Positions 38,458-55,588 of a stretch of DNA of 64,000 nt are shown here, in pieces. The stretch is taken from assembly GCA_964017065.1 (NCBI GenBank), contig OZ024784.1:12815152-12879151 (forward strand), given 5' to 3'. The notes below the pieces were generated by a model. The model did no database searches, was not told the DNA's origin, and was given only the letters and a program-made list of their open reading frames with translations. How positions within the stretch are numbered: the stretch's first letter is position 1; each line of letters opens with the position of its first letter. Source of the DNA: Haliclona indistincta (lineage: Eukaryota > Porifera > Demospongiae > Haplosclerida > Chalinidae). A program made the translations under genes and the position numbers.

Positions 38458-41142
38458 TCAGCTATCCAGCATTCCCTCTAGGAAGGACATTTCATCATGA
38501 TGCACCAGACACAAATCAAGATCTTTCTTCTGAATGGTCTTCCTCTTAGATTGGGCAGTGTACTGGTAAGCAGTCTTAGCCATGTGACCTGCAAAAAGCT
38601 CTGTTACCTATAGCAACAAAACACATTAGAGATTGTAAAGTTGATGGTATTGGTATTAGTATAACAACATAATATTGAATGCATTGTCCAATAACAGCAA
38701 ACAGAAATACCGCAGACAGAAAATTTTGAGTGAGTTCAGTATTTCAAGTTGTTAAATTTTCAAGGTTGGAAAATCTCTTCAAAAATTTCAGGTGTCTATG
38801 CCCTATGGTTAGTGTAAAAGACACACGATCTTTGTCCTTAGTGCTCTCTAACCACATGGCAGCGGGATTACATTACAGGAGGTGGAAATACATCATTATG
38901 CCACGCGGTAGTCGTGGCATATTTAGGGTTGGGCGGAAAACAAGATGGCGGCTACACTTAGGCTAAACGTAATAATTCATGTATATCTTGGCTGTTGACG
39001 ACATCAGGGGTATTTTAACTACCTAGGGGCTATCCTAAGAGGTAAGCGCTTACAATGAGCATACTAATAAAGACTATAAGGCCAGTTGGTATGGGCATGA
39101 AAAGATGGCGTCTCGCCTGAAGGCACTAAGAACGGCACTGCCATATCTTCGCCGTACGGGTGTTTCAAGCTAATCTAACGTTCTGAAGCTCTTTGCACGA
39201 TTTGTGCGATTACAAAGAGACCTTCAGAAGCAAAAGAAACCAGGTCTAAGGTGATAAACCAGAGTTCACGTGGTCACCCGTTTGTTCATCTTCTTTCTTC
39301 TTAATATTATTCTTCTTCAGAGAGCCTAGCGCCGTGGCTAGTGAGCTATTCAAGACAAAACCTACACAGAAACTACACTAGTCATTGGGAGCAGTGCACC
39401 TGATATCTATTTAAGCCTAAAACACTAGCAGAAGCGAGTATTTTCAGGAAAACAGCGATTTTTGGTCCATAACAGACTCCATTCCATCATTCTGTTTGAA
39501 CTCCGTTACTAGGTTACGCCTACTCGCGCACGCCCGTGTATGCAATTATTCTAATACAAGCGCACCTTAGTACAAATTGTTTGGAACGCGAGTGCTGCTG
39601 CCACTAGCAGTGTTCACAGCAGACAACGAGCAAATCGTCACTGTTACACCGGATTTGCCTGTTCAGGCTTGTAAGAATGCTAGCTTAAGCTTAGCTAATG
39701 TTGCATGGTAGGCATTGCATGCAGTGCAGACTCGATTGAGCCTCAGTGCAGTCAGCTGAAATAGTTCTCTTTATACACTGTATTAGCATAAGTGCCAACT
39801 AAGTCATAAATAAAAAAGAAGTAATAAAAACATTTTAATCAAAATGCAAGAGATTTAGGGTTGGTACATTTATCGAAAAAGTATGGAAACAAGATTTTTG
39901 AAAAGTATGGAAACAAGATTTTGAAATGAAAAGGATTGTAAGAATAGCAGTACAATGCTACCTCCCTAAATTAACTGCTTTCGATAGTTGTGGTTAATTT
40001 AGGGAGGTAGCATTGTACTGCTATTCTTACAATTCTTTTCATTTCAAAATCTTGTTTCCATACTTTCAAGATCTTGTTTCCATACTTTTTCGATAAATGT
40101 ACCAACCCTAAATCTCTTGCATTTTGATTACAATGTTTTTATTACTTGTGAGATTTAGATTCACACAGCAAGTAATCTGATTGGCCATCAATAAAATTAA
40201 ACCATCACATGTTGCTGGCATCAGTCTACCTATGAGAATAGAGGTACAACTTTGATGAACATTTTTTGTGTTAGTAACCGTTGCTACGACGCCATTTCGA
40301 GTGTCAGACAAGAAGTACTCATAGCACTCATAGATAGATAAAGCTGTAAATGGTGCAAACAAGCACTGCTAGGTGGAATACAATATTACTACTAGCTGTA
40401 TGCACCAAGCAAGGGCTCTCTCGTGGAATGGCAGCACTTGCCTGCACTTGGGATACAGTATCTAGATGGTTGAAGCTGTTCTAACAACACTGGGTCGACA
40501 TGGGATAGACTACAAGGACTCGTACGTACTGCACAGCCACTGAAAGGTCTGTTCAAATAAAGTCGCTATTCTTGCTCTGCCGCACTTCTTTGCCCTGTGT
40601 AGCACTGGTACTAAGCAAGACTGTTGTCCGCTTTTTACTGAGCGGTGCAGCTTACAAACGAGAGCAGAGCATGTTGTTTCTTGCAGTCGATGGCTGTCTG
40701 CATCAAATGCAATGATTCGTGACGTCACACACAAAACCTCTATTCATGAAATAATGCAACACAATGCAAATGGATCGAGTCAGAAATATTGATCAGTATC
40801 ACACACAGCTGTGTTGGTGAACCAGTCACATTGTGCTATAAAAATCTCACCTTTGCTATCAAAAATACAGCCTCCTGGCTAGCCAACGTAATGTCCGGGT
40901 CTGACTTCATGATATTACGTACTCTTGCTAATGGTAATTGCAGTCCACCGCTACGACCACGGACTAAAATAATGTGATTTGTAATTTCAAAAGTGAACTG
41001 ATGTAAACATACTATTTGTAGTAGAATGTTGCTTGTCTTTTTCAGCTATCTCCTCTGTTTCATCCATTTGCGGAGGGTTCTGAGTCTCAGGAACTGAAGT
41101 TGAGTGACTTGAGTCTCCATCCTCCGGCTCCTCGGCCTCCAT
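38458..41142 (-). CDS. POLE4: DNA polymerase epsilon subunit 4 (histone fold)
   Basis: Three exons: 41013-41142, 40851-40963 and 38458-38607, giving about 130 residues. The acidic N-terminus MEAEEPEDGDSSHSTS is disordered. The histone fold reads LPLARVRNIMKSDPDITLAS, then QEAVFLIAKVTELFAGHMAK and KRKTIQKKDLDLCLVHHDE, ending MSFLEGMLDS, the POLE4 C-terminal pattern. POLE4 pairs with POLE3 in polymerase epsilon and helps handle parental histones. CHRAC1 is the nearest alternative, but the FLEG end favours POLE4. The 2.2-kb second intron contains a long foldback repeat. It starts 85 bp from divergent DR1. Confidence 0.9.
38608..39818. other. POLE4 intron 2, left part
   Basis: No gene recognised. 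TACCGCAGACAGAAAATTTT at 38711 recalls the TIR of the element at 6338-6867, so a decayed relative may lie here. A short palindrome ATGCCACGCGGTAGTCGTGG lies at about 38899-38920. Confidence 0.35.
39819..40147. repeat. Large foldback (hairpin) repeat
   Basis: Two arms of about 155 bp are inverted copies around a short loop (about 39980-39999, CTGCTTTCGATAGTTGTGG). The outer ends read AAGTAATAAAAACATT and its complement. Inside each arm a short unit, AAGTATGGAAACAAGAT, is repeated twice. Identity between the arms is very high, so the insertion or gene conversion is recent. It has no coding content and lies in POLE4 intron 2. Confidence 0.9.
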
Positions 41143-41227
41143 GGTCAAGTATATCACGTGTGTGTGGAATTGGAAGGAGTGGACGTGGGTGTGGAATGAG
41201 GACACGTGGTCACGTGCCAAGACCAAC
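41143..41227. promoter_or_regulatory. Bidirectional POLE4/DR1 promoter with three E-boxes
   Basis: The 85-bp gap between the two start codons contains CACGTG three times, at about 41155, 41203 and 41211. Palindromic E-boxes can act in both directions. No TATA box is seen. Confidence 0.55.
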
Positions 41228-42872
41228 ATGGCGGGTCCGTCACAAGATGAGGAGCTTTATCTCCCTAGAAGTGAGAACTATAATTATTATAATGTTTTCC
41301 TAAAATTTATCTTCCTCCCAGCTGTCATGAACAAGCTCATTAAAGAGATTGTACCCAATATCCGCGTCAGTAACGAAGCCAAGGACCTGTTGTTGAACTG
41401 CTGCAGTGGTGAGGACCAGTGAAGAAACTAGAGATAGTGAATATTTTACTGTGGTGTTGTAGAGTTCATTCATCTATTGGCATCTGAAGCTAGTGAGATA
41501 TCAGAGAATCAACACAAGAAAGTGATGTCACCAGAACACATTATCGAGGCCTTGCAAACACTGGGGTTCAATGATTATATTGAGGATGTGAAAGAAGTTT
41601 TCAAAGAATACAAGGAACAAGCAAGTGTGAGTTGCTTTTGCATTCTGATAGAACTTATGAAGAGGTTAACGTTGTGGTATTCGGGATTCCAACTGAGCTT
41701 ATGTTTTGAAACTGGTATACCTATAATATGGGACAAGATCTTGTGCCTTGCATTTACACATTTCTTTGCCATCGTCTTTCATTGTATAATTTCTCTCCTT
41801 TTGCTTTCCCCTTCATCTCAATTTGTCCTTTCACACACTCAGAAACATCGGCGTAAGGGAAAGAGTCGGCTAGAGCGACTAGGTGTACCGGAAGAAGAGC
41901 TACATAGACAACAGCAAGAGTTGTTTGAGCAAGCAAGACAACAACAGCTGGAGGTTAGTTCATTTAGACCATAGAATCCAGTAATTTGATTGCCTGAATT
42001 CAGGCCTCTAAATGCTTTAGACATCAAGCGAATGAATATATACCTGCTGTGATACCCATCCCGAATGAATAAATACTCATCGTGAGCCGATAGAGTCTAG
42101 ATACCTGCTGTGATACCTGTCACGATCGCCGTGAGCTGATAGAGTCTAGAAACTTGCTGTAAAATTTGCGTCGAAACCAGCTTCTGTGTAGCGACAGTTG
42201 CTATGGTCTAGATTAGTTAGACACGTCTCGGTCAATAGGATCTACGTGGTAAAAACCCTTGCGTCGCCATAGAAATGCTTCCTCGGGTTTCTATATCTTT
42301 TAAATCCCTTGGCCTCAGTGTCTGACCTATAATACGGGCACCGCCAGAACAATGGCAAATGAATTTGTATACACAACAGCATTTTGGCTAGCTTAGTCAC
42401 CAGTCAATTTTTCATGGCAAATTTAAGCCTGACGTACACAATGTACATTATTGCAAGGCTATGTACATATAATAATCTAGTATGAGCAGTTTATGAATTT
42501 GCTTGTGTAAACTAGATAACAGATATAATCTACCATGCACACACCAATATGTACTTAGCTTGGTATCAACACTGATATCTTTCTTGCATTGAGTGTCCAC
42601 TGATAGAGGACAGTGTTCCAAAACACTTCATTGCAAACCACATCTGCCCAGACAGACTGAGCACATTGTTCCAGACAGTGCATTGTGATTGTATGATAGA
42701 TACTCTTTTCATCTTTCAGAATGAACTACTAGAACAACAGCAAGCAATGATGCGTACCCACAGTGTGATGTATCAGTCATTACCGGGGACCAGCCAGCAG
42801 CAGCAGCAACCACCACCACTACCCAGACTACCAAATACAACAGAACCAAATCAACCGACTCAATCACAATAA
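41228..42872 (+). CDS. DR1: Down-regulator of transcription 1 (NC2 beta)
   Basis: Five exons: 41228-41270, 41322-41408, 41463-41626, about 41843-41952 and 42720-42872. The histone-fold protein dimerises with DRAP1 and binds TBP on DNA, blocking TFIIA and TFIIB. MAGPSQDEELYLPR leads into MNKLIKEIVPNIRVSNEAKD and LLLNCCSEFIHLLASEASEI, then MSPEHIIEALQTLGFNDYIE and DVKEVFKEYKEQAS. Next comes RLERLGVPEEELHRQQQELF, the TBP-contact helix region, and a Gln/Pro-rich tail ending NQPTQSQ. The start is within ACATGGCGGG. Intron 4 (about 770 bp) holds an imperfect tandem duplication. Confidence 0.95.
42041..42150 (+). repeat. Imperfect tandem duplication in DR1 intron 4
   Basis: Two adjacent units of about 50-60 bp each start TACCTGCTGTGATACC and end GATAGAGTCTAGA. 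A third partial start (AACTTGCTGT) follows. Confidence 0.7.
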
Positions 42873-43223
42873 TAACTGTGGCACTTTTATCTATTGTACA
42901 GTTCCTTGTCCTATTTTTAGACCTCTCTTATTTGCCCTGAGCGTCCCTCAATGGACTGGTGTTGGGTTAACCTGACGTACATGTTCATCAAGAGCACAAA
43001 GTATAATAATTATTATGTTGTCTATTTTGTGATGATCAAAAACACATTCCTAGCACACGAATACACATACAAGTTTTACGTATAAAGCAATATACACGCC
43101 AGTTATAATTTAATACTACACAGCAATATACAGCTGACAAACAAACACATCAGTGGTACAGTCGCGATCATCCTATACTCCTAGGGAATGCATGAAAACA
43201 GACGGATAGTGAGAGGGAAAGGG
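42873..43223. other. Intergenic, convergent 3' ends of DR1 and CAPZB
   Basis: A 350-bp AT-rich gap with no coding signal or clear repeat. Confidence 0.55.
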
Positions 43224-46201
<2,978 letters not shown>

Positions 46202-46539
46202 CTTCTGCTCTCACTCTGTCCACTTCAAGGATCAAGGACAACTCTTATCGACACAATTACTCCCCGGTTGCCTCGGGTCTCCAGAAGGCTTGATACCTTT
46301 TATGGTAAGTAGATATAGAGCAGCGCAAGCAGGCACCGCCTTCAATATCATGCGCAGTAACCGTTTTTCTGTATCATACGGTAAGCATATCCGCTGACTC
46401 TGGCACGTGCGCCGCAGTTCCTACGCAAAAATAGGCGTGATCCTCTCATGATTTCGTTCCGAGCCGAGCTAAACAAAGTGTTAGTCATCGCGTTTTCTTT
46501 CTATACCCTGACGAAGCTTTAATACGCCACAAGAGCATT

Positions 46540-48649
46540 ATGTACTTGCTTAAGGCACGGGAACGTCTACCAGAAGTAGAGAGAGAAGAAGCTAGAGAAC
46601 GAAGGAGACGTGATCTGGGCATTCCGGATCTCCACATCGTCCAGCAGCATGGCTTAGACAGAGAAGAGGCTGACAGAATACCAGACAAAGGAGCTAAAAT
46701 GAAGTGCAAGGTCTGCATAATTAAATACCATTAATTATAGTGTTATAATTTTTGGAGTTGCTGTTTGACTATGCATAATATATAATTATCTTTTTTTCTT
46801 TAGTACATTGGATCATTCAGGGTCCACCCTCCTGAAGGACTGACTGGACGTTCCCTCCAGAGCGCCATTGGTGGATTTATTAGTGAAGTCATCAGAAATA
46901 TCAATCCAAAGGTCTGTGCAAGAGTCACGAAGCAACACTCATGATCACACAGTTACAGTTTCTATTGTGTATAAACAAGGACATTGGTATTTGTCAATGA
47001 TGGCTACATCCTTCATCATGTGATCATGGTGTGACTGTTGAATTGACAAACTGTGAATGCCGTACAAGATACTATACCATCTAACTTCATTATTATTGTG
47101 TGCTCGTTGTTCACTATCATTGTTATATAGAGAGTACGGGACACTCTGTCAATAGCATTGCATATCAACAGACATGGAGTCAAGATATTCAAGAGCAAGG
47201 TATTGATGCAATTTCATCCACACATTGTAGATCAGGAGTAATTCATATTGATGCAATATTAGTTTGCATTCTCTTGTGTCTACAGAAACTATTTATGGCA
47301 TACCCATTGCGCCGTGTGGTCAACTGCCAGATGTCTCCTAACCCTCCTCTATTTGGTATGATGTGCAAAGATGTTGTTGATGGCACCAGTATTCATTTCT
47401 GTCATGTGTTCTTGCTCTCCAGCCCAGAGGAGGTTTGTAAAGTGTGTGTGCACAAGGTGTAAACCATGTGTGGGGTGCTGTGTAACTTGTTTGATTACAC
47501 TCTATTTTTACAGGCTAGTGAATTAAACCAGTTGATGTCTCATGCTTTTAAAGTTGCATTTGCTCACAACAACCTTCGAAATAGTCTAGAGCGTCCAAGT
47601 GCTAGTGCTAAGTCAACTAGTAAAGGTTCAAAACCAAAGAAAACTCAGTCATCATCAAGCCAGCAACGAGAGCAACAAGAGCGACAGCAACGAGAGCTAC
47701 AGGAGCGACAGCAACGAGAGCGACAGCAACAACAGCAGCAACAACAGCTACCCAGTTATGATTCATTGGCCACACCAAGTGTTGTACCTAATGCTCCTAG
47801 CTATGACACTTTACTTGATGATCTTCCTAGTTATGATTCACTGGCAGCAACATCATACCCTGTGGCTGCTGCTGGAGCCATAGAAACGACACCACTGCAA
47901 GGTCGTCGCTCGGGCTCAATCAGTGGAGCACATGTGACAGCCGAGAGCCTACAAGAGGAAGTGAGACGCTTGCAGCAAAAGGTTAATGAGACTGAGGATC
48001 GGCTGAACTCGATCTCTCCTGAAGACGACGCTGTGTTTGAGTTGACTCTAGATCTTTCATCGTTTGAGGAGCAGCTAAAGATCAAACAGCAACAACTTGA
48101 GACACTGTTATTGATGGCACCAACAGATGATGAGCAGTCATACTCCTCTGGTGGGGCTGTGGGTGAAGGAGACAGGTCGTATGAAGACCAGCAGCTACTA
48201 CAGGATGCTGAGTGGTACCAGGCTGCCTTACCAAGGTGAGACAATACCTTGATGCATCCTTGTTTATTGCCTCTTGCTACAGAGAATTTGTGATGTCGTA
48301 TCTAATGGAGGAACCAGTAGGCAGCTTCATTGTACGTGACAGCGCCAGTAACCCGGGGTGCCTAGCCATTTCAGTTAAAATACCTGATGGCAGCATCCTC
48401 CATTACCTTATTGTGAGGGATGAGAAAGGCTGGTACCTACAAGGATCAGACAGACACCATCCTAACTTGACCTCTCTCATCCTTCATCATGGCAGTACCA
48501 TAGACCACATTCCCTGTTGTCTCGCATTGGGAGCTACTAACCAGCTTTCAGACACACTGCAAACAGATGGCCCAGAAGGTGAAGAAGAAATATCAGATGA
48601 AGAAATGATTCGCCAGCTAGCACAACTAAGTGTACTGCATCCAATTTAA
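46540..48649 (+). CDS. PTB - coiled-coil - SH2 adaptor protein
   Basis: Five exons: 46540-46710, 46804-46911, 47286-47432, 47514-48235 and 48283-48649, about 500 residues. The N-terminal third is a PTB/PID fold: MKCKYIGSFRVHPPEGLTGR, PLRRVVNCQMSPNPPLFGMM, FCHVFLLSSPEEASELNQLM and SHAFKVAFAHN. A Gln/Arg-rich stretch follows, then three similar tyrosine motifs (LPSYDSLAT, APSYDTLLD, LPSYDSLAA) and a coiled coil (LQEEVRRLQQKVNETEDRL, EEQLKIKQQQLETLL). The C-terminal SH2 has EWYQAALPREFVMSYLMEEP and GSFIVRDSASNPGCLAISVK with the phosphotyrosine-binding Arg. PTB then SH2 is the SHC order, but the linker is not SHC-like. Probably a phosphotyrosine signalling adaptor. Confidence 0.75.
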
Positions 48650-48724
48650 CCGATTTTATGTCTCTTTGTATGTAGTTTGTATTGCTTTTATTAATGACAA
48701 CACAAAATTTCAAAAGCGTTATGT

Positions 48725-49325
48725 TTAGCTTTCTTCATCATCACTCTCTTCCTCGGCAACATTGATGTGGAGGTATCGCAGTTCGTAGCCCATCTTGCTA
48801 GAACTGACTACACGAACATAGTCCCTCAACTGATTCTTTTTTAGAAACTTCTTGGTCAAATACTTTAGGTATCTGAAGAAGAGTGATTATCAACCATCAG
48901 ATGACAGGCTGACCTTTTTGACAGGCTTATCTCAGAGGTCACATTGATTGTGTTCTTCTCTTTCCCAAGATGAATTTCATTGCCTAGGTTACCTGCTTTG
49001 CCATCTACTTTGATATGGGAGCGAAGGAAGTCCTCCTGTAACAAAACAAAGCAAGGCACTGGGACTAGGGAAGATGACCCTAACCCAGTATCAGCCACAC
49101 ATGATTGATGCCAACATACAAAATCCCCACTCGTACATTTTGTTTATACTTACGAAAGCTCCAACTTCCATGATTTCGTCTTCTACTGGCGTCGAACAGT
49201 TGATCGTGTAACGCACTTGTTGCTTCTTCGACTTCCCGCCCTTCTTTCCCTTGTCGCTCTGGACATTAAAACGTTAACCACCGTAACTTCACGCACAACT
49301 AAAAATAAAATACCTTGGTAGGCAT
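48725..49325 (-). CDS. RPL22: Large ribosomal subunit protein eL22
   Basis: Four exons encode about 125 residues. MPTK is exon 1, followed by a basic stretch [20 protein letters not shown], then [40 protein letters not shown] and [40 protein letters not shown] leads to an acidic tail EEESDDEES. This is the complete eL22 family pattern and length. It lies on the same strand as, and 220 bp downstream of, the deoxynucleoside kinase gene. Confidence 0.96.
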
Positions 49326-49545
49326 TGTGACCGATGTTGAAACAAACAGTACCACTGAGAAACCAGATGGACGAAGATACAAAGCGACAAGCAGCGCAGC
49401 AACACGAGGATTCGTCGAGCACGTGAGCAAGAGTTAGTAACAATAATAACTATCAAAATAATTTTTTGTGGTTATAATGTGAAAGAAAAAGGTAAACGAA
49501 TGCACGGTGAAGAGTAGGTTGATAAAATGACTGTTATAATTGTCT

Positions 49546-50831
49546 CTATGATTGTGCTGCAGCAATTTTGTCTTCCTTGTGGTCGATAGGATCCTCTGCT
49601 GCTGCTACTGTACAGCTAGATTTGACACCGAGTGAGCATAAAAAATCTTCCACTTTAACCATGAGGTCTTCTTTGTGTTCTCCATCAAATACAAAATCCT
49701 TGTTGCAGTCCAGCACGAGAACAGGAGTATCACCTTGAGGGCTAGTTATGGAAACACACACACTCAATGATTATACTAAGAAATCTTCATTAACATACTT
49801 AATTTTGCGATCAACTAGCCAGTTTTCGTGTTTTTCATGCAGTTGGGTCAAGTAGTCCAATTTAACGCTCTGCTCCTAAAATTATAATGACATATTAATA
49901 CATTATACCATAGCCAACTAAAGACAAGGAAGACAACAAGAATGAATAGCCAGGGTCACCTCTTTTCTGTTCCTGATTTTCATTCTCTCCATAGATACCT
50001 GCAGACGACAGGTGGTGTTTAGTGGGCACAGTACATACACACTAACCACCTGTGGAGAGGCTTGCAGGTAGATAAATCCATCAAACTGGAGGGGTAGTTC
50101 TTTGAGAAGGAATGAATGCCAATCACAGTATATCTGCCATTCTGTATCGTTGATGAGACCTGTGTCATGACAATTTTCAGCAAAACAATATCTGAAATGA
50201 AAGAGAAAATACAACTGTGACTCTCGTAGAAAAACCACAATCAAATTAACTGTATAGCACAACAGATGTATGTTTTCTAGCCCTTTAGTAGCTATTCTCA
50301 CTTGTCACTGTAAACTGATCGCTCATAAAACACAACAGGACTTGATCCATGGTTACTCGGGAGTTCTTTTAGCTGTGCTCGTAGACGACTCAAGCATGCA
50401 TATGTCTGAAAATTCAGAATTCAAATGGGTGACTGCTGTAGAAAATATAATCTCACCTGAAACGTGTATGCCCAACGGCAAGGATCTTGATAGAACAGTT
50501 GGAGTAAGTTTCCACCCCACTTCTGAGATAAGCTGAGCTCCTAAATAACAAAGCACGTGCACACTTGCTAACTAGCTAGAATAATTAAAGGAGAACCTTG
50601 TCATCGCTTGGTACATTTGTCCATTTTGTAATTGGCTCTGAAACAATGCAGTATCTACTGTTACGCTCTCGCAATAGCTCTAGAAACGTCGATTTGCCAG
50701 TGGCTGTGTCAGGAAGGAAATAATGACTCGGGGGGTTCTCACGACTATAACTTACCGATGTTCCCTTCCACGGCAATCCTTTTGCCTTGTGAAGACATGA
50801 CTGTACACAGTCGCTTTGCTGCAGGCTCCAT
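49546..50831 (-). CDS. Deoxynucleoside kinase, DCK/DGUOK-like
   Basis: About eight small exons give a protein of about 270 residues. It phosphorylates deoxynucleosides with ATP in nucleotide salvage. The P-loop is [20 protein letters not shown]. Next come [30 protein letters not shown] and [15 protein letters not shown], then the ERS motif [46 protein letters not shown] and a LID region [13 protein letters not shown] lead to [14 protein letters not shown]. The N-terminus [17 protein letters not shown] lacks an obvious mitochondrial signal, which favours a cytosolic DCK-like enzyme. The tail after CSLGVKSSC extends beyond vertebrate DCK. Substrate range cannot be read. Confidence 0.88.
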
Positions 50832-50901
50832 GCCAACAGTCAGTGTAGTATTACTCGCTGGTTAGTAGCCAAGTTTATAATGGTCTTGGCGCGCAGTAAC
50901 A

Positions 50902-51574
50902 CTAGTCTAGCTTGCTAGACCCTCAACGCTCTCTCGCTCGATGGGCGGGGTTATGGGGCGGAGCCCCGAGCGAGATCGCGATGAGGGTCTAGCCAAACCT
51001 GCAACATGATTAGTTTCTGAAATGAGTTTTGTAATCATATTCATTATTAATTACGTCACGCACATGGTGAGCTCAGAGAGTGACGTTCAAGCCACATGTC
51101 TACACTCTACAGACAACTGCGCGTTTTGCAGCTCGCCCCGCCACTTTACTACCTACGAGATCAGGGCGATAGCTAGGACTGATCTAGGGAGAATTGTCGT
51201 CGAGGAAGACCTGAAGGACAGTGTGTGGGCAGTGCATGCCGAGACCAGTTAGTTCGTGTGGAGGCTTTCAAGAAGCAGTACGATGAGCTTAAGGCTAGTA
51301 TTAAGACAGTTATTCAGAGCAGTCGCTTGCAACAATCTTCTGCTCTTCGTCTTCGACTCCGTTCTCCAGCTGCATTGCACAGCGACGATAGCGCGGCCAT
51401 ATTGACTAAGTGACGAAATCAATGACGTAACGACTCGCATTAACAAAACCCATTTCAGAAACTAATCATGTTGCAGGTTTGGCTAGACCCTCATCGCGAT
51501 CTCGCTCGGGGCTCCGCCCCGTAACCCCGCCCATCGAGCGAGAGAGCGTTGAGGGTCTAGCCAAGCTAGACTAG
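50902..51574. mobile_element. TIR transposon, 130-bp inverted repeats, 8-bp target duplication
   Basis: It starts CTAGTCTAGCTTGCTAGACC, and the right end is its near-exact inverse over about 130 bp (50902-51035 and 51441-51574). Exact 8-bp direct repeats CAGTAACA flank it (50894-50901 and 51575-51582), which suits hAT-, P- or Merlin-type transposition. Inside lie short open frames on the plus strand: FCSSPRHFTTYEIRAIART (with preceding CAFC), and FKKQYDELKASIKTVIQSSR in another frame. They may be the N-terminal exon of a lost transposase. It lies between the deoxynucleoside kinase and aPKC genes. Confidence 0.88.
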
Positions 51575-51788
51575 CAGTAACACGTGTCCATTCAAGTTGG
51601 CAAAATTATAACGGTCACACCAAAAATGTTCCAACACAGCAATTATTATTTGAACAGGAAAAATTGACTACATGCATCATAAAAAATAAAAGTGAAACTA
51701 CTGATCGTGATCTGTATTAGAATATAATATTCGAGGCGAGTTGTATTATCATAAATTATATTAATGTCTCCATAGCTGCTACTGTTAT

Positions 51789-55292
<3,504 letters not shown>

Positions 55293-55482
55293 GGTAGCAG
55301 TAGCTGACCGAGGTTTGCTTCAACAACACGTACTGTACGACAAGAACGAGACAGAGGCAGTCCGAGGCAGTCGACACGGCCCACGATAGAATCCACCTAC
55401 GTCTACACAGTCATACATCCGGAAACTCTGCATCCCAACATATCCTGATTTTCCCGGATTCTTTATCCGGATACTTTTAATA

Positions 55483-55495
55483 GTTACTTGGCAAC
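55483..55495 (+). promoter_or_regulatory. X-box-like RFX site before CEP19
   Basis: GTTACTTGGCAAC is an inverted half-site pair close to the RFX X-box (GTTNCCATGGNAAC), with one mismatch and one base missing in the spacer. It lies 94 bp before the start of CEP19, a ciliary gene, and RFX factors drive ciliary genes in animals. Function is inferred. Confidence 0.45.
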
Positions 55496-55588
55496 GTAAA
55501 CAACCCCACCCACAAAAATGCTTAATGCTTTCTGACTCCCCAAAGTCTGAGTCCCGCAAAGATACTTGTCGTGTCAGGCAACCAACCA

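Noticed and set aside
40108..40734. Two minus-strand ORFs of 74-84 codons in POLE4 intron 2
   Set aside because: They lack recognised domains and sit in repeat-rich intron sequence. Chance ORFs are likely.
47831..48244. A 137-codon minus-strand ORF rich in Ser and Cys
   Set aside because: It is the antisense shadow of the coiled-coil exon of the PTB/SH2 adaptor.
50902..51574. A functional gene within the TIR element
   Set aside because: The two open frames do not join cleanly and no family is recognised, so they are treated as a remnant.
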